Part shown: one piece after another, positions 1 through 11,477 of the stretch | Position numbering within the stretch: position 1 is the first letter of the stretch | How the letters are laid out: the number at the start of each line of letters is the position of its first letter | Origin: Arsenophonus sp046530785 | GTDB taxonomy: Bacteria; Pseudomonadota; Gammaproteobacteria; Enterobacterales; Enterobacteriaceae | Length of the DNA stretch: 64,000 nucleotides | Reading direction: 5' to 3' | NCBI GenBank assembly: GCA_046530785.1 | Contig: JBHEQT010000004.1 | Coordinates: 1-64,000, forward strand | The notes under the pieces: model-generated | Seen by the model: the letters and a program-made list of their open reading frames with translations, nothing else | Told to the model about the DNA's origin: nothing | Databases searched by the model: none | Translations under genes and position numbers: made by a program

Positions 1-1353
1 AACTTGATTTTTTCTTTATTTTATATCGATTTTATCAAAATATGATAAATAAAATAAAGTATATTATATGATTATTTTAATAGAATAGTTTTTCTGATAC
101 ATTTATTTTTTTTAATCATAAATTATATTTAGAAAACAATCATTATTTCAATTCTCTTAGTAATTTAAGTTATGATAGCAAAAAATAAACATAAAATATT
201 ATTTTTTTAAAATTTACCAAAAAATAATATTTTTTCTTTTAAAACTTCCTTTTTAAATAAAATAATTATTTTAAACAATAAAAAGAATTTTTAATTTCTA
301 TGTATTTTGAATAGTTATTTTTCACAAGTTTATTTTTTATATTAAAGAGATGCTTTTATACATAAGCAGAAAATTATTAATTAAATTAATTTAATAATCC
401 ATTTTGTCCATTAAAATAATTTATTTTTGAAGATTCTCTAAAATTCATTTTTAACAGTTTTAAACTGAAAAAGTAATTATAGATTCATAAAAATATTTTA
501 CCTCATTTCATGAGAAATTATTTCAATCAGAACTATTATAAATCATATAAAATATTTCTGGCAGTTTATTTCGAATCATCCAATCGAAATAATCATTTAT
601 GTATGACAATAAATGATTTACAATATAAACTATTAATATAAAATATAATTATAGTTGATTTGGAAAATTCATTTACATAAAAAGTTAATAGTAGTATTCA
701 GTTTATTAATAAATGAATGAAAATTTTAACTAATGAAATTTGGTTCAATCGCTTTCATAACTTGTGAACAAAAATTATATTTACCTGAGGAAATATTTTC
801 TCCGAAAATACTTCAGAGAATCATTATAATGAATATTATATTTTATATTTTTGAAAAATTTTTTGAAAAACTGCTTTATTTTATATTTAAATATAAATCT
901 TATTGAATTATATCAGTAACAGAATAATATATTTAGATATATACGTAATAAATACACGGATTATCAATATATATAATTATCTAAAATATTCTTATTGAGA
1001 TTAATCAGTATTCATTTTAAGATAAATAAAACCTATTTTCTTATATATATTAAAAGTGTATTAATATACTTAATTGCAGTTCTGAAAATTATAATTTTCA
1101 TTATATTAAGATTATAAAAATATAAAAATAAAATTTGATCTAATTTTGGTTAGATTATAATTACGAAAACTTTTAAAATCCATATTTTATTTATTTATAA
1201 AATCCTACCATCAAATTTATTTTTTTATAATAATTTTATTGTTTTAAAATGCTAATTTCAGCTAATTAAGAAACTTAAACATTTAAAGAAATAAAATTAA
1301 CCTATATTATTTATATATTTTTATAATCTTATTAAAAGAAGATAAACATGAAG

Positions 1354-1462
1354 AAATAGATAGATATCTAAAAATTTTTTATTGATTTTAAATCAATATA
1401 TAAATAAAGAATAGAAATATAAAATAGTAAAAACTAGATAGATATCCAAAAAATTATTTATT
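1354..1462. repeat. Imperfect direct repeat pair
   Basis: A segment built around AGATAGATATC followed by an A-run and T-rich tail occurs near 1354-1383 and again near 1434-1462, with one C/T difference in the core and small differences in the tail. The spacing is close to 80 bases. It may be a small tandem duplication or simply low-complexity DNA. Confidence 0.3.
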
Positions 1463-1555
1463 AGGTAATAAATAAATAATTAAATTATTAGATGTAATAT
1501 TTTAATGCTTAAAAAATCAGTAATAGGATTAAATTTAAAAATGAAAGATTATCTT

Positions 1556-1583
1556 TTAACAATTTCTATATAGAAATTGTTAA
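1556..1583. repeat. 28-base perfect palindrome
   Basis: A perfect self-complementary sequence of 28 bases centred on TATATA, with arms beginning TTAACAATTTC. There is no spacer, so it could form a cruciform or bind a symmetric protein. No gene lies nearby to suggest a role. Confidence 0.6.
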
Positions 1584-4500
1584 TTTTATCTAATAATTAT
1601 TTTATAGAATTTAACTCTTATCAATTAACTGATAAGGTATCTAACAAACAGATCAGTATTCATAATAATTAAAAATTATTTATAAAAATCAAACATATTT
1701 TGTGTATATTAAAGTTTTACAAAATTGTCTTGATAATTATACTCCTCTAATATTTAGCTGTAATAAATTACAACTATTATTTTTAATAAATTAAGATTTA
1801 TTTACATTAAATTAATCAAGAAAAATTTTTTTCCAGAAATATATTTAAAATTATTTATTATTTAGTGAGTATATAAGTTCTTGAAAAAAATATTTTCAAT
1901 ATTAGATAATACTTCTTTTATTTATTAAAATAAACTCTGTGTCCAATTCTCCTCCTAATGAGGAAGGAAATAACCTTAGATTATCAGAAGAAACTCCTTT
2001 TCCTTGTTTTAGTATAATATTTAATTCTTTATTCTTGATATATATCACTAATAAATTAAATAAAACTATATTGAAACTAACATATACTATGCTATGAATT
2101 ATCATTCAAGATATATATAAATTAGAATTTATAATTCCTTTTAGATATATATTTTAAATATAGAATTATTTTTATTTTTTATAAAAATTTTTAATTAAAT
2201 AAAAATAGAAAAGTTATAAATAAATAATTTGTTAAAATTATTTAGTATCAATTTTTTTGGGAAAATATTTTATTCAATATCTAAATTAAATATTGATGGA
2301 TAATATAAAATTAGCATAAAGAGAACAACTTAAATAATATAAACTAAACTTTTTAATACTTATTTTGAATTTAGAAGATTTCTATGGATCATATTCGCTG
2401 AAATTACTTTTTGATTATAGAGATCAATATTTAGTATCAAAAATATTCTGATATTACATTCCATATCTAAGGATCTAAATTTTTTAGAGATCAAAAAATT
2501 ATCTAGTAAACAAAATTAGCTGCAGTCAATTTTAAAATAATTTCTTAAATTAATATCAAGAAATTATGATATCCCATAATGAAATTGTTTCATAAATTTA
2601 AAATTTAAATATAATATTAAAAGATAGTTTATATATAAAAAATAATTTCTATAAAAAATTAATACACTTAGAGAGTATCTCCTAAATTTATATTATTCCT
2701 TATTGAAGTTTGATAAATGTTAAGATAGATTATTTTAATTTTATTAAATACTTTACGTACAGAATAAGAGAATAAAAAATTAAAATAAATACTTTCCTCC
2801 CAGGAGGGAGGATTGAAATCAGCTATATTTTTCATGTAAAAAGCAAGAAAACCTCTATATCTGGAATTTCTTTCTAAAATTGCAAAAACTTTGTAAAAGA
2901 ACCTGTAAATTTACTTATTTAATCTGGTATATTATTTTTAATATTAGGATTAATTATTTATAAAATTCATCAATTACCATAAAATAAATAATGAGAATTT
3001 ATTGATTTTTCATAATTTTATTGCATTTCCCTTGCATGATAAGAAAAATAATTCTTACTTTTAAATAGAAAGTGGGAAATTTCATATTTCTTTAAGTTAA
3101 AGAATCTTGTTATAATTTAATTAATTATTATTATTATTTTATCTCCCACTTTTGATACAAAATAATTCGATAGTTACTAAATAAAAATTTTTTCTTTGAT
3201 TCGAATTATTGAAACCAAATATAAATTTCAAACTTTTAATGATTTATTTTGAGTGGTAAAGATAGATTATCAATTTCAGTTTTTTCCAAAAATATTATTA
3301 ATTAATTTCTGTAAATATTTTGTATCTCTCCCACCCATTTATCCAAGATATTTAAAATAAGTTTTTTATTTGCTTTTATTGATTTAATAATTATTAATTC
3401 ATAATAAATCTATTTTATAAATATAAGTATAAAAAATTTCTAATATTGTAGTTATTTAAACTTTATTAATCCATAGATCAATATAAAAGTACTAAAAATT
3501 TAATTTTTAATGTATTAAAAAAATAAAAATTTTTTTCTGATACTATGTTAGTCAACAGTTTATTAAAATTCAAAAATTTAATAATTTTGAATTTTAATAA
3601 ATTTATCATTGTGACGAATGACATTTATTTGATTCTTCTATGTAATCCTTTATTAAAACAAGGATTATAAAATCCGATTAAAGAAAAATAAGAAATCTAA
3701 AAATTCATTAATAAGTATCTTAAGGATTTAATTTCTTATCTATTTTAATCTTTAGAATACTATTTCATTTTATTTTAGATTTTTATTTGAAATAATATCC
3801 GATATTCCTTTTATATTAAAACAATATGGATGATATTGAGGAAATAACGATTTAAAATCTTTTTTTTATTTTTAATTTCAATGAATAATTATGAATATAA
3901 TACTATTTATATTAAAATTTATCTGATTAATTGTAAGAATATCAGTATTAAATTCTATTTTTCCTTTTTCTGTTTATAGTCTATTATATTTTATATTCTA
4001 CACATTTTGGTTCTAAAAAATATTTAACTAAAAAATTATACTATTGAATAATATATCTCAATTTTACCTCTTCCAAGGAACATGCAAATTTTATATCAAT
4101 AATTCTTAGCAAGAATAAATTATTTATAAGGATGATTTATACCTTATTTTTCTATTAAAGATAGTATATAGTGATGGTTAGTTTTTACTTTCTCTTCTTT
4201 TGTTAACTTTTAAAATTATTCAAAATCGCTTTTTACTATCAATACAAGTTACTCAAAATCTTCTTTCGTTTATATTATAAATAATTAAGAGAGATAATTT
4301 TACTATTGAAGTAAAAAGGATATATATAGAAAGTTTTTAATTTCTTATAAACAAATATATCAGTAAAGGATTTATATTAGAATCATCTTATATAATTCCC
4401 GGATATTCCTAAAATTCAGAAAATAAGATTTACATCTATCACATTTTTTACAAGAAATGAAATGATTTTATAAATTTTTTAAACTGATCAATTTTAAAGT

Positions 4501-4705
4501 TAAAATTTAAATGGATTATTTAAAATATTATTAATATCCTATTAAATAATAGAAAGAATGAAATATTTTCATATTTTTAAATATTTTCTATTTTTTTATA
4601 AAAATAATTTTTATTATAAAAATTTATATAACTGAAATAAATTTTTGTAAAAAATACATTTTTTTATTAAAAATAAAAAGCTATACTATTCTGCTATTGT
4701 AAAAT

Positions 4706-4732
4706 TTCTGAGAAATATTCAGAATTTTTTTT
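4706..4732 (+). terminator. Weak intrinsic terminator-like hairpin
   Basis: A 6-bp stem (TTCTGA paired with TCAGAA) with a 7-base loop is followed at once by eight T residues. The stem is short and A+T-rich, so this may be chance. It lies 80 bases before the much stronger hairpin at 4811-4846. Confidence 0.3.
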
Positions 4733-4810
4733 CTCATAATTATTATATAAAAAATATTTTATATGTTTAGAATTATTATCTATTTAGTGCAGAAGATTAA
4801 AAATCGTTAT

Positions 4811-4846
4811 AAAGAAGCTATTATCCAGGATAATAGCTTCTTTTTC
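4811..4846 (+). terminator. Strong intrinsic terminator
   Basis: The arms AAAGAAGCTATTATCC and its exact complement are separated by a single base, so the folded form is a stem of about 15 bp with a 3-base loop. A T-rich tail (TTTTTCTCTT) follows on the plus strand; the other side is not T-rich. This is a textbook Rho-independent terminator for plus-strand transcription, yet no recognisable gene lies upstream of it in this window. Confidence 0.7.
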
Positions 4847-6684
4847 TCTTAATACTATTAGTATCATAGATAAATTATCTATATTATATTAAATAATATA
4901 ATTTAATCTTTAATACTTCTCCGTTGATATAGCTTTATTATATAAGTTATCTTTAACATCCGGAAATAAGTATTTTTCATAAATTTGTATTAAATGATTT
5001 AATACCATATTTAATCATTAAAATTAACACTTTCTATATTAATTTCTTATTTTTTATAATCCTAGTTAAAACAAAATCTATTTTTTATGAATACTTAATA
5101 CAAATTAAAGACAAGAATCTTTTTGTAAAATCTATTTATAATAATTTTTGTTTATATATAAATTTTTTATATAGATTTTATCTTTTTATTTATGTTACAA
5201 TGAAACTGTATTAAAATTACAGGATTTATAATTTTTTAATTAATTAATCCCTTTTATATAATAAAGTATTGATATTATCATTTTTAAAATAGAAATATCT
5301 TTTTAAGATCTATTTGTATCTATCTTTTGATCGTATCAATATAAGTTATCATGATATTTATCATCAAATTTTTAATTTTAAGATCTTCTAATTATTAGTT
5401 AACCGTGTTTTTACCTTTCTTTTAAAAAATTAAATGTTATTGGATAACATTCATAATAATTTAAAATTATCACCTTTCTAACAATAAATTTCTTAAAAAT
5501 TTTTTAAAAAAATTAAAAAGCAGACCATTAAAATTAATTAATGTCTATAATAAATTATTAACTTTTATAAAAAATAAAAGATTTTATCCATTTTAATAAA
5601 TTTTTAAGGATTCTTTTTAGTTTCTTCCATTTTTTACACCTATAAATAACATCGATATATATAAATAATATTTATTTTTCTTTTAATATAATTATGCTCA
5701 TAATATTTTATGAACTATTATTATTTATAATAAATAAATTATTTTCATAATAATAAATTTTTATTAAAATACTATTTTATATTTAATTTTTTAAAAAATT
5801 ATTAAAAATTTTTTATTGTACAAAGTAAATAAAACTAATAGTTAAATCATCTAGATTTTATTTCTTATTCAAGATATGATTTATTAATCAAGTTATCCTC
5901 AATTAAATATCATTATAGAAAATATAAAGTTAATATATCTAATTTTAATTTCTAGTTTAGAAACATAAACAAGTATTAACAATATCTCATAAATTAGTTA
6001 TGATAATATAAATAGATTGATATATGAAAAAATTTATAAAAATTTACTTAAAAAAGTAATATACTTAAAAAAAGCTCTATTTTATTTTAAAAAACTTTAT
6101 CGATATTGGTAATATGTTATGTAAATTATTGTACTTCCACCTCTCATCGTATGGATTATCAAAGGTTTAATAAAATATTATATAATAATTATATGTAAGA
6201 TTTTATCGTTTTATAGATAAATCTTAAATTGTCAATATTTAATATTACAAAACTTGATAAAGAAATTTTATTTGCATAGAAAATGGTAAAAATTGTGTTT
6301 ATGATAATATTTTAACTATTATTTTAATATATTTAAATAATAGTTTTAAAAAGTTATTAAAAGACTAATTTTCTAACTAAAATGAATTACTATTTAATCA
6401 CCTGGATGTTTGTTAAATTTATTTTAAAACAGAAAGTATTTTATTGGAAAATAGTAATTTTATTATTATAAAAGTATATTATGGAAAATTAATGATAATA
6501 TTGTTAAATAGTAAAAAATATCCATTTATGCGATTTTTTTAAAAAAGGAAGAATAATTTTTGAGTTTTAACTTATTTTAGTAAATAGGATCTTTATTTTT
6601 TTTCTAAAAATAAAATAGCTAGTAATAATTTAAAAATAAACTATTAAATTTAGAACAGGAAATAAATTTAATCTCTATAATTGA

Positions 6685-6716
6685 TAAATCTCTCTTCTGG
6701 AGGAAAGAGAGATTTA
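6685..6716. repeat. 12-bp perfect hairpin
   Basis: Perfect stem TAAATCTCTCTT with its complement, 8-base loop CTGGAGGA. It lacks a clear T-run on either side. It may be a decayed terminator in the gene-free stretch. Confidence 0.45.
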
Positions 6717-8052
6717 ATAAAACAAAATAAAATTATTTGAATTTTAATGATTTATATAACTATATCAATAGATAAATAAAATTTATATTTGATATTAATC
6801 ATATATTATTAAGTCTAATATTTTTTAGATTATATTTTTTAGTAAAATTATGTGATTACTTTTGATTAAAATATTTAAATTGATTAACTAAAAAATAATA
6901 TTAATAATATATCTTTAATATTTATATTAATAGTTATAATTTTAGTTATCTTAACCATGATAGATTCTTTCAAGAATTACAAATTCATTTAAATTTTTAA
7001 TTTAAAATTATATATTTTCCTAAAAAATTAAAATAATAATCTAAAATAATAATTATTTTTAATTACTTATAAAATTTTATCTCTCAAAAAAATGATTAAT
7101 ACTATTTAAATTAAAAATTATTTTTAGATAAAATCGTAAAACAAAAATGATAAAATAATTTATTATTTTATAAAAAATTATCAATAAGTATCTTGTTTTA
7201 CTATTGATATATAAATATGTTTAATTTATAAAATTTGGTTTATTGATCTTTACTTATTTTAATTTACTATTTTATTTTCAATTATTCTATACATTGAATT
7301 TAATAATTTTAAAAATTTAACTTTTAAATGTTGTTTATTCAATGTCTCACTATTTTGGTAAGAAGGAATTTTAGAAAAATTTCAGGTAATTCTAATTGTC
7401 AATCTGTATTTGATATAATCTTGCTTTGTTGAGTGTGTTAGAAATGAAAATTTATTTTCATGATCAATATTTATATAAACTTCGACCTGTTTTTAACAAA
7501 AATATGAAATTAAATTGCTTAAGTATATTGATCCTATAATATAGGAAAGATTCCTTATCAAAATAAAGTAATCATATTATTTTATTTTAACTAGATATAA
7601 TAATACTAGTCATTAAGGATACAGATTTATTAATTAATCTAGCAGAGTAAAATATATTTTTTATATCTTAATTGCAACTTTGGATTAATAATAATCTATT
7701 ATAATTTAATCACTATTTTTCAAAATAAGAAGTGATAACATTTAACAAAAATCATCTTTAAGATAAATAAATCTTATTTACTATAGAGATAAAGATTTAT
7801 TTAAAATAACATATATTATAGTTTATAAAATTTTTAAAAAATGGTAACTCTATAAAAATTAAATATTATTTTAAGAAAATTACTTTCTATACCTTATTTG
7901 TTTTAAGTTCAATATTATATTATAAACACAAAAAGTTTATATAAATTTTTATATTAAATTATTTTATTTTTTAAAAATTAAGTTTCTTAATTTTATTAAG
8001 ATAACTTTTCTAAATTCATCTACTTATCTAAAATAAAAAAGAGATAAATAGA

Positions 8053-8925
8053 TTGGTATGGAAAACCACATTGAAATTGAAAAAATTGCGTGCTTATTTT
8101 TATTTAATGCGTATTAATAAACCGATAGGTATTTTGCTGTTACTATGGCCTACTTATTGGGCATTATGGTTAGCAACCAAAGGGCAACCAGATCTTTTTA
8201 TCTTATTGATTTTTACTATGGGTGTTTTTTTCATGCGTTCAGCTGGTTGTGTTATTAATGATTTTGCAGATAGAAAATTTGATGGTCTTGTTTCAAGAAC
8301 AAAAGAACGCCCCCTTCCAAAAGGGGATATTACAGAAAAAGAAACTAAAATACTATTTCTTTTATTGATTATTATCTCTTTTTTATTATCCTTGACCTTG
8401 AAAAAAATAGTAATTTTTTTATCGATTATCGGGTTATTATTAACCTGTATTTATCCGTTTATTAAACGATTTAGTCATTTTCCACAAATTATACTTGGTG
8501 CAGCATTTGGTTGGACAATTCCAATGGCGTATGCAGAAGTTAATAAAACTTTACCTTTTGAGTGCTGGTTATTATTTCTCGTTAATATTATTTGGTCTAT
8601 TATTTATGATACTCAATATGCCATGATTGATCGTAATGATGATATAAAAATTGGTATAAAGTCAACTGCTATTATTTTTGCTCATTTTGATAAATTAATT
8701 ATTGCTGGTTTACAATTGATTATGGTGTTAATGTTATTTTATATAGGAAATCATCTAGATTTAGGCATTTCTTATTTTAGTAGTTTACTACTAATCTTAT
8801 TCTTATTTATCTATCAACAAAAACTTATCAAAAATCGTCAATCATTATTATGTTTTAAAGCATTTATGAATAATAATTATGTAGGTTTAGTTTTATTTAT
8901 CGGTATTTTGCTAAATTTTTATTAA
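8053..8925 (+). CDS. ubiA: 4-hydroxybenzoate octaprenyltransferase UbiA
   Basis: Inner-membrane prenyltransferase that attaches the polyprenyl tail to 4-hydroxybenzoate, the second committed step of ubiquinone synthesis. The 290-residue product matches the usual family length. Both Asp-rich Mg-diphosphate motifs are present: NDFADRKFD at residues 69-77 and DTQYAMIDRNDD at 186-197. Several hydrophobic segments and the conserved C-terminal stretch FMNNNYVGLVLF are also seen. The start used is TTG, because the ATG at 8058 is in another frame and the family begins a few residues before the LMR-INKPIG segment, as here. It converges on plsB, as in other enterics. The partner ubiC, which makes 4-hydroxybenzoate, is not recognisable upstream, so the substrate must come from another locus or another cell if the enzyme is active. 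Confidence 0.95.
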   Translation: MVWKTTLKLKKLRAYFYLMRINKPIGILLLLWPTYWALWLATKGQPDLFILLIFTMGVFFMRSAGCVINDFADRKFDGLVSRTKERPLPKGDITEKETKILFLLLIIISFLLSLTLKKIVIFLSIIGLLLTCIYPFIKRFSHFPQIILGAAFGWTIPMAYAEVNKTLPFECWLLFLVNIIWSIIYDTQYAMIDRNDDIKIGIKSTAIIFAHFDKLIIAGLQLIMVLMLFYIGNHLDLGISYFSSLLLILFLFIYQQKLIKNRQSLLCFKAFMNNNYVGLVLFIGILLNFY

Positions 8926-9026
8926 AAACAAAAAGATAATTTTGAAGAGTTATCTAAGTAATTTTATTCTATTTTTAGATTAAATCTATTTTTACGTTAA
9001 TATGCTAATATTAGTGTAAAGCTAAT

Positions 9027-11477
9027 TTATTCAAATGATACTTCCTCAGTAATATGTTTAATACTTTCAATGGTTAAACGAACCTCAGGAGATATTAATT
9101 TAGCGATAATTCGATAAAGTAATTGTACATTTTCGGTAATAATGGAATCTCCTTCTCTATTTATATAGCTTTCCTGTTTCAATGTATTTATTAATGTGGA
9201 AAAAATAGCTTTATCAAAAAATTCAGGCGCATTAATAGAATGTAGTAAAGATAGACGTTGAGCGAGAACACGACTTTTTTGCTCTAATACTTCTTTGTTA
9301 ATTTCAGGTATCGTACTGAGTAGTGAGAGTATGATTGCATATCGCTCTAACGTTTCTTTAATACTAGTAGCTAGGAGCTGAAAAGGACGAATACGATCTG
9401 GATTAATAGTTATAAAATCTTCTGATGTTAATAGTATTAATTGTTGACGAGATAATTCATCCAACAGAATTTTAATAAATTTAGGTAACTCTTTCATACT
9501 ATATCGCATGAAGAGTTCCGCTTTTAAGAAAGGATATAATAGTGCCACTTGATAAATAATTTCTTGATATTGAATACTTTTATTATGTAATATAATACTA
9601 GCTATCAAAGAAGGCAGAACTAGTAAATGCATAATATTATTTCGATAATAATTCATCAATACTGCATTTTCATGTGAAAATATAACAATATCTCCTATAC
9701 TATCATGTTCAATTTTAAATTTATCTAATTTCAATGCATCTTCTAATAAATGTTCAGCATTTTTATTAGGTATTGTGCTATTATCACTATAAGGTACATT
9801 TTTTAATAATTGTAGGTAACATTCTATCTGTTCAATTATTTGTTTTTTTGTTAATGCATGGTGACGTGAAGCTAATAAAACCATTGAATATAAGTTCACA
9901 GCATTAGCAGCAGCAGAATTGTTAATTCTAACCATAATTGTATGAGCTAATTTAGTCACAGTTGAATTTAGCCATATTGGACGTTGTGGCTCAATGAGAT
10001 TAATAGATTGACGCCAGTTTGTAACATATTTATTTAAATATTGTATTAATGAAATAGGTTGACCAAAATTAACATAAGCTTGTCCTAATTTACGTAATTT
10101 ACAAAGACATCTTAACATTGAGAAAAATCCTTCTTTTTCTTTTGCTGTACCTTTTAGTTCCTTAATATAAGTAGAAACTTCTAATACATGCTCATAACCT
10201 ATATAGATAGGGACAATAGTAATTGGACGTGAATCACCTCGTAACATTGCTTGTAATGTCATTGAAAGAGTTCCTGTTTTTGGTTCTAGTAGTCGTCCTG
10301 TTCGAGAACGACCTCCTTCAATAAAATATTCAATCGAATAACCACCGGAAAATAGTTCGCTGAGATACTCACGAAATATAGTAGAATAAAGTTTATTACC
10401 TTTGAAAGAACGACGAATAAAAAAGGCTCCTAAATGACGAAAAATTGGTCCAACAGGCCAAAAATTAAGATTGATACCTGCAGCTATATGAGGGGGAACT
10501 AAACCTTGATGGTAAAGTACGTAAGAAAGTAATAGATAATCCATATGACTACGATGAGAAGGAATATAAACAATTTCATTTCTTTCTTGCGCTAATTGGC
10601 GTACACGTTCGGAATATTGCACATTAATTCCTTGATACAGTCTATTCCATGTCCAACTAAGTACACGGTCAGCAATACGGATCGCTTCATAAGAAAAATT
10701 AGCAGCAATTTCTTCTATTATGGTAATCGCATTACACTTTATCTTTTCAATTGAAATTTTTTTTGTTCTAGCTTCATCTTCAATTGCTTTTTCAATCGCT
10801 TTTGAAGTCAATATTTTATTGAACAGATCGTGACGTATAGGGAGTTTTGGCCCAACTGCTGCTAATCTTTGTCTTGAATAGTGAATTCTTGCTACTCTAG
10901 CAAGCTTGTTAGCAATAATTTTATCAGTACCATATTTACTAGCTATTTTACGCAAAGAAACAGTTGAAGAAAAACGAACAAAAATATCACGTCCTAGCCA
11001 AATAACGGCAAAGAATTTTTGAATACCATTAAGTAAACGTAACGGAGGTGATGATGAATCATCTTCTCGACCAGGAGCTCTACCAAACATTACTGATACA
11101 GGTAAAATTTGAATATTTAATTCAGGATCATGGCAATGAAGATCAAGATAAATACTAAATATTTTTATTGAATCTTTACGTGTATTTCGTGAATAATAAC
11201 GAAATACACGTGGACCATCATCGATAAAAACATAAGCAGGTAATTTAATCTCGTTTATTTCAATCGGATCAAGCGGATCAGGCAATCCAATAGAATGACA
11301 TTGTCGACGTAATATCAATAAATCTGTTTTAGAATGATAAGGTAATACATATAAAAAACAGCGCGTTGTATCAAGATGAAATTCTTTAATTGGATTTTCT
11401 GGTATTAGTTTACTCTTTATGAAAAATTTTATTAGTAAATTTAATAGATTATAGTAAATTTTACGCCAAAATAACAT
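9027..11477 (-). CDS. plsB: Glycerol-3-phosphate 1-O-acyltransferase PlsB
   Basis: Membrane-bound enzyme that adds the first acyl chain to sn-glycerol 3-phosphate and so starts phospholipid synthesis. The product of 816 residues is near the family length of about 807-827 and aligns end to end. The catalytic HX4D motif reads HRSHMDY at residues 308-314, and the glycerol-phosphate binding block EGGRSRTGR is at 387-395. The segments GINLNFWP and GAFFIRR between them are also intact. The start MLFWRKIYYNLLNL corresponds to the E. coli N-terminus. It is convergent with ubiA across about 100 bases. In relatives dgkA and lexA lie upstream and divergent, but the 3.5 kb there is now gene-free. Retention suggests the cell makes its own membrane lipid. 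Confidence 0.97.
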   Translation of the reverse strand: MLFWRKIYYNLLNLLIKFFIKSKLIPENPIKEFHLDTTRCFLYVLPYHSKTDLLILRRQCHSIGLPDPLDPIEINEIKLPAYVFIDDGPRVFRYYSRNTRKDSIKIFSIYLDLHCHDPELNIQILPVSVMFGRAPGREDDSSSPPLRLLNGIQKFFAVIWLGRDIFVRFSSTVSLRKIASKYGTDKIIANKLARVARIHYSRQRLAAVGPKLPIRHDLFNKILTSKAIEKAIEDEARTKKISIEKIKCNAITIIEEIAANFSYEAIRIADRVLSWTWNRLYQGINVQYSERVRQLAQERNEIVYIPSHRSHMDYLLLSYVLYHQGLVPPHIAAGINLNFWPVGPIFRHLGAFFIRRSFKGNKLYSTIFREYLSELFSGGYSIEYFIEGGRSRTGRLLEPKTGTLSMTLQAMLRGDSRPITIVPIYIGYEHVLEVSTYIKELKGTAKEKEGFFSMLRCLCKLRKLGQAYVNFGQPISLIQYLNKYVTNWRQSINLIEPQRPIWLNSTVTKLAHTIMVRINNSAAANAVNLYSMVLLASRHHALTKKQIIEQIECYLQLLKNVPYSDNSTIPNKNAEHLLEDALKLDKFKIEHDSIGDIVIFSHENAVLMNYYRNNIMHLLVLPSLIASIILHNKSIQYQEIIYQVALLYPFLKAELFMRYSMKELPKFIKILLDELSRQQLILLTSEDFITINPDRIRPFQLLATSIKETLERYAIILSLLSTIPEINKEVLEQKSRVLAQRLSLLHSINAPEFFDKAIFSTLINTLKQESYINREGDSIITENVQLLYRIIAKLISPEVRLTIESIKHITEEVSFE

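Larger units (their letters stand above)
1..8052. other. 8 kb gene-free A+T-rich stretch
   Basis: No reading frame here looks like a protein. The longest, a 67-codon minus-strand frame at 1902-2105, has no recognisable motif and is of a length expected by chance across this much DNA. Structures present are a 28-base palindrome (1556-1583), two terminator-like hairpins (near 4710 and 4811-4846), a 12-bp hairpin at 6685-6716 and a short C/G-rich hairpin near 2797-2814. In related genomes ubiC lies directly upstream of ubiA, but I could not read a ubiC relic in the last kilobase. The stretch most likely consists of genes eroded beyond recognition, which is inference. Confidence 0.7.

Noticed and set aside
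1902..2105. 67-codon minus-strand open frame
   Set aside because: No family resemblance, no convincing ribosome binding site, surrounded by DNA without coding character; frames of this length are expected by chance in about 43 kb of such DNA on two strands.
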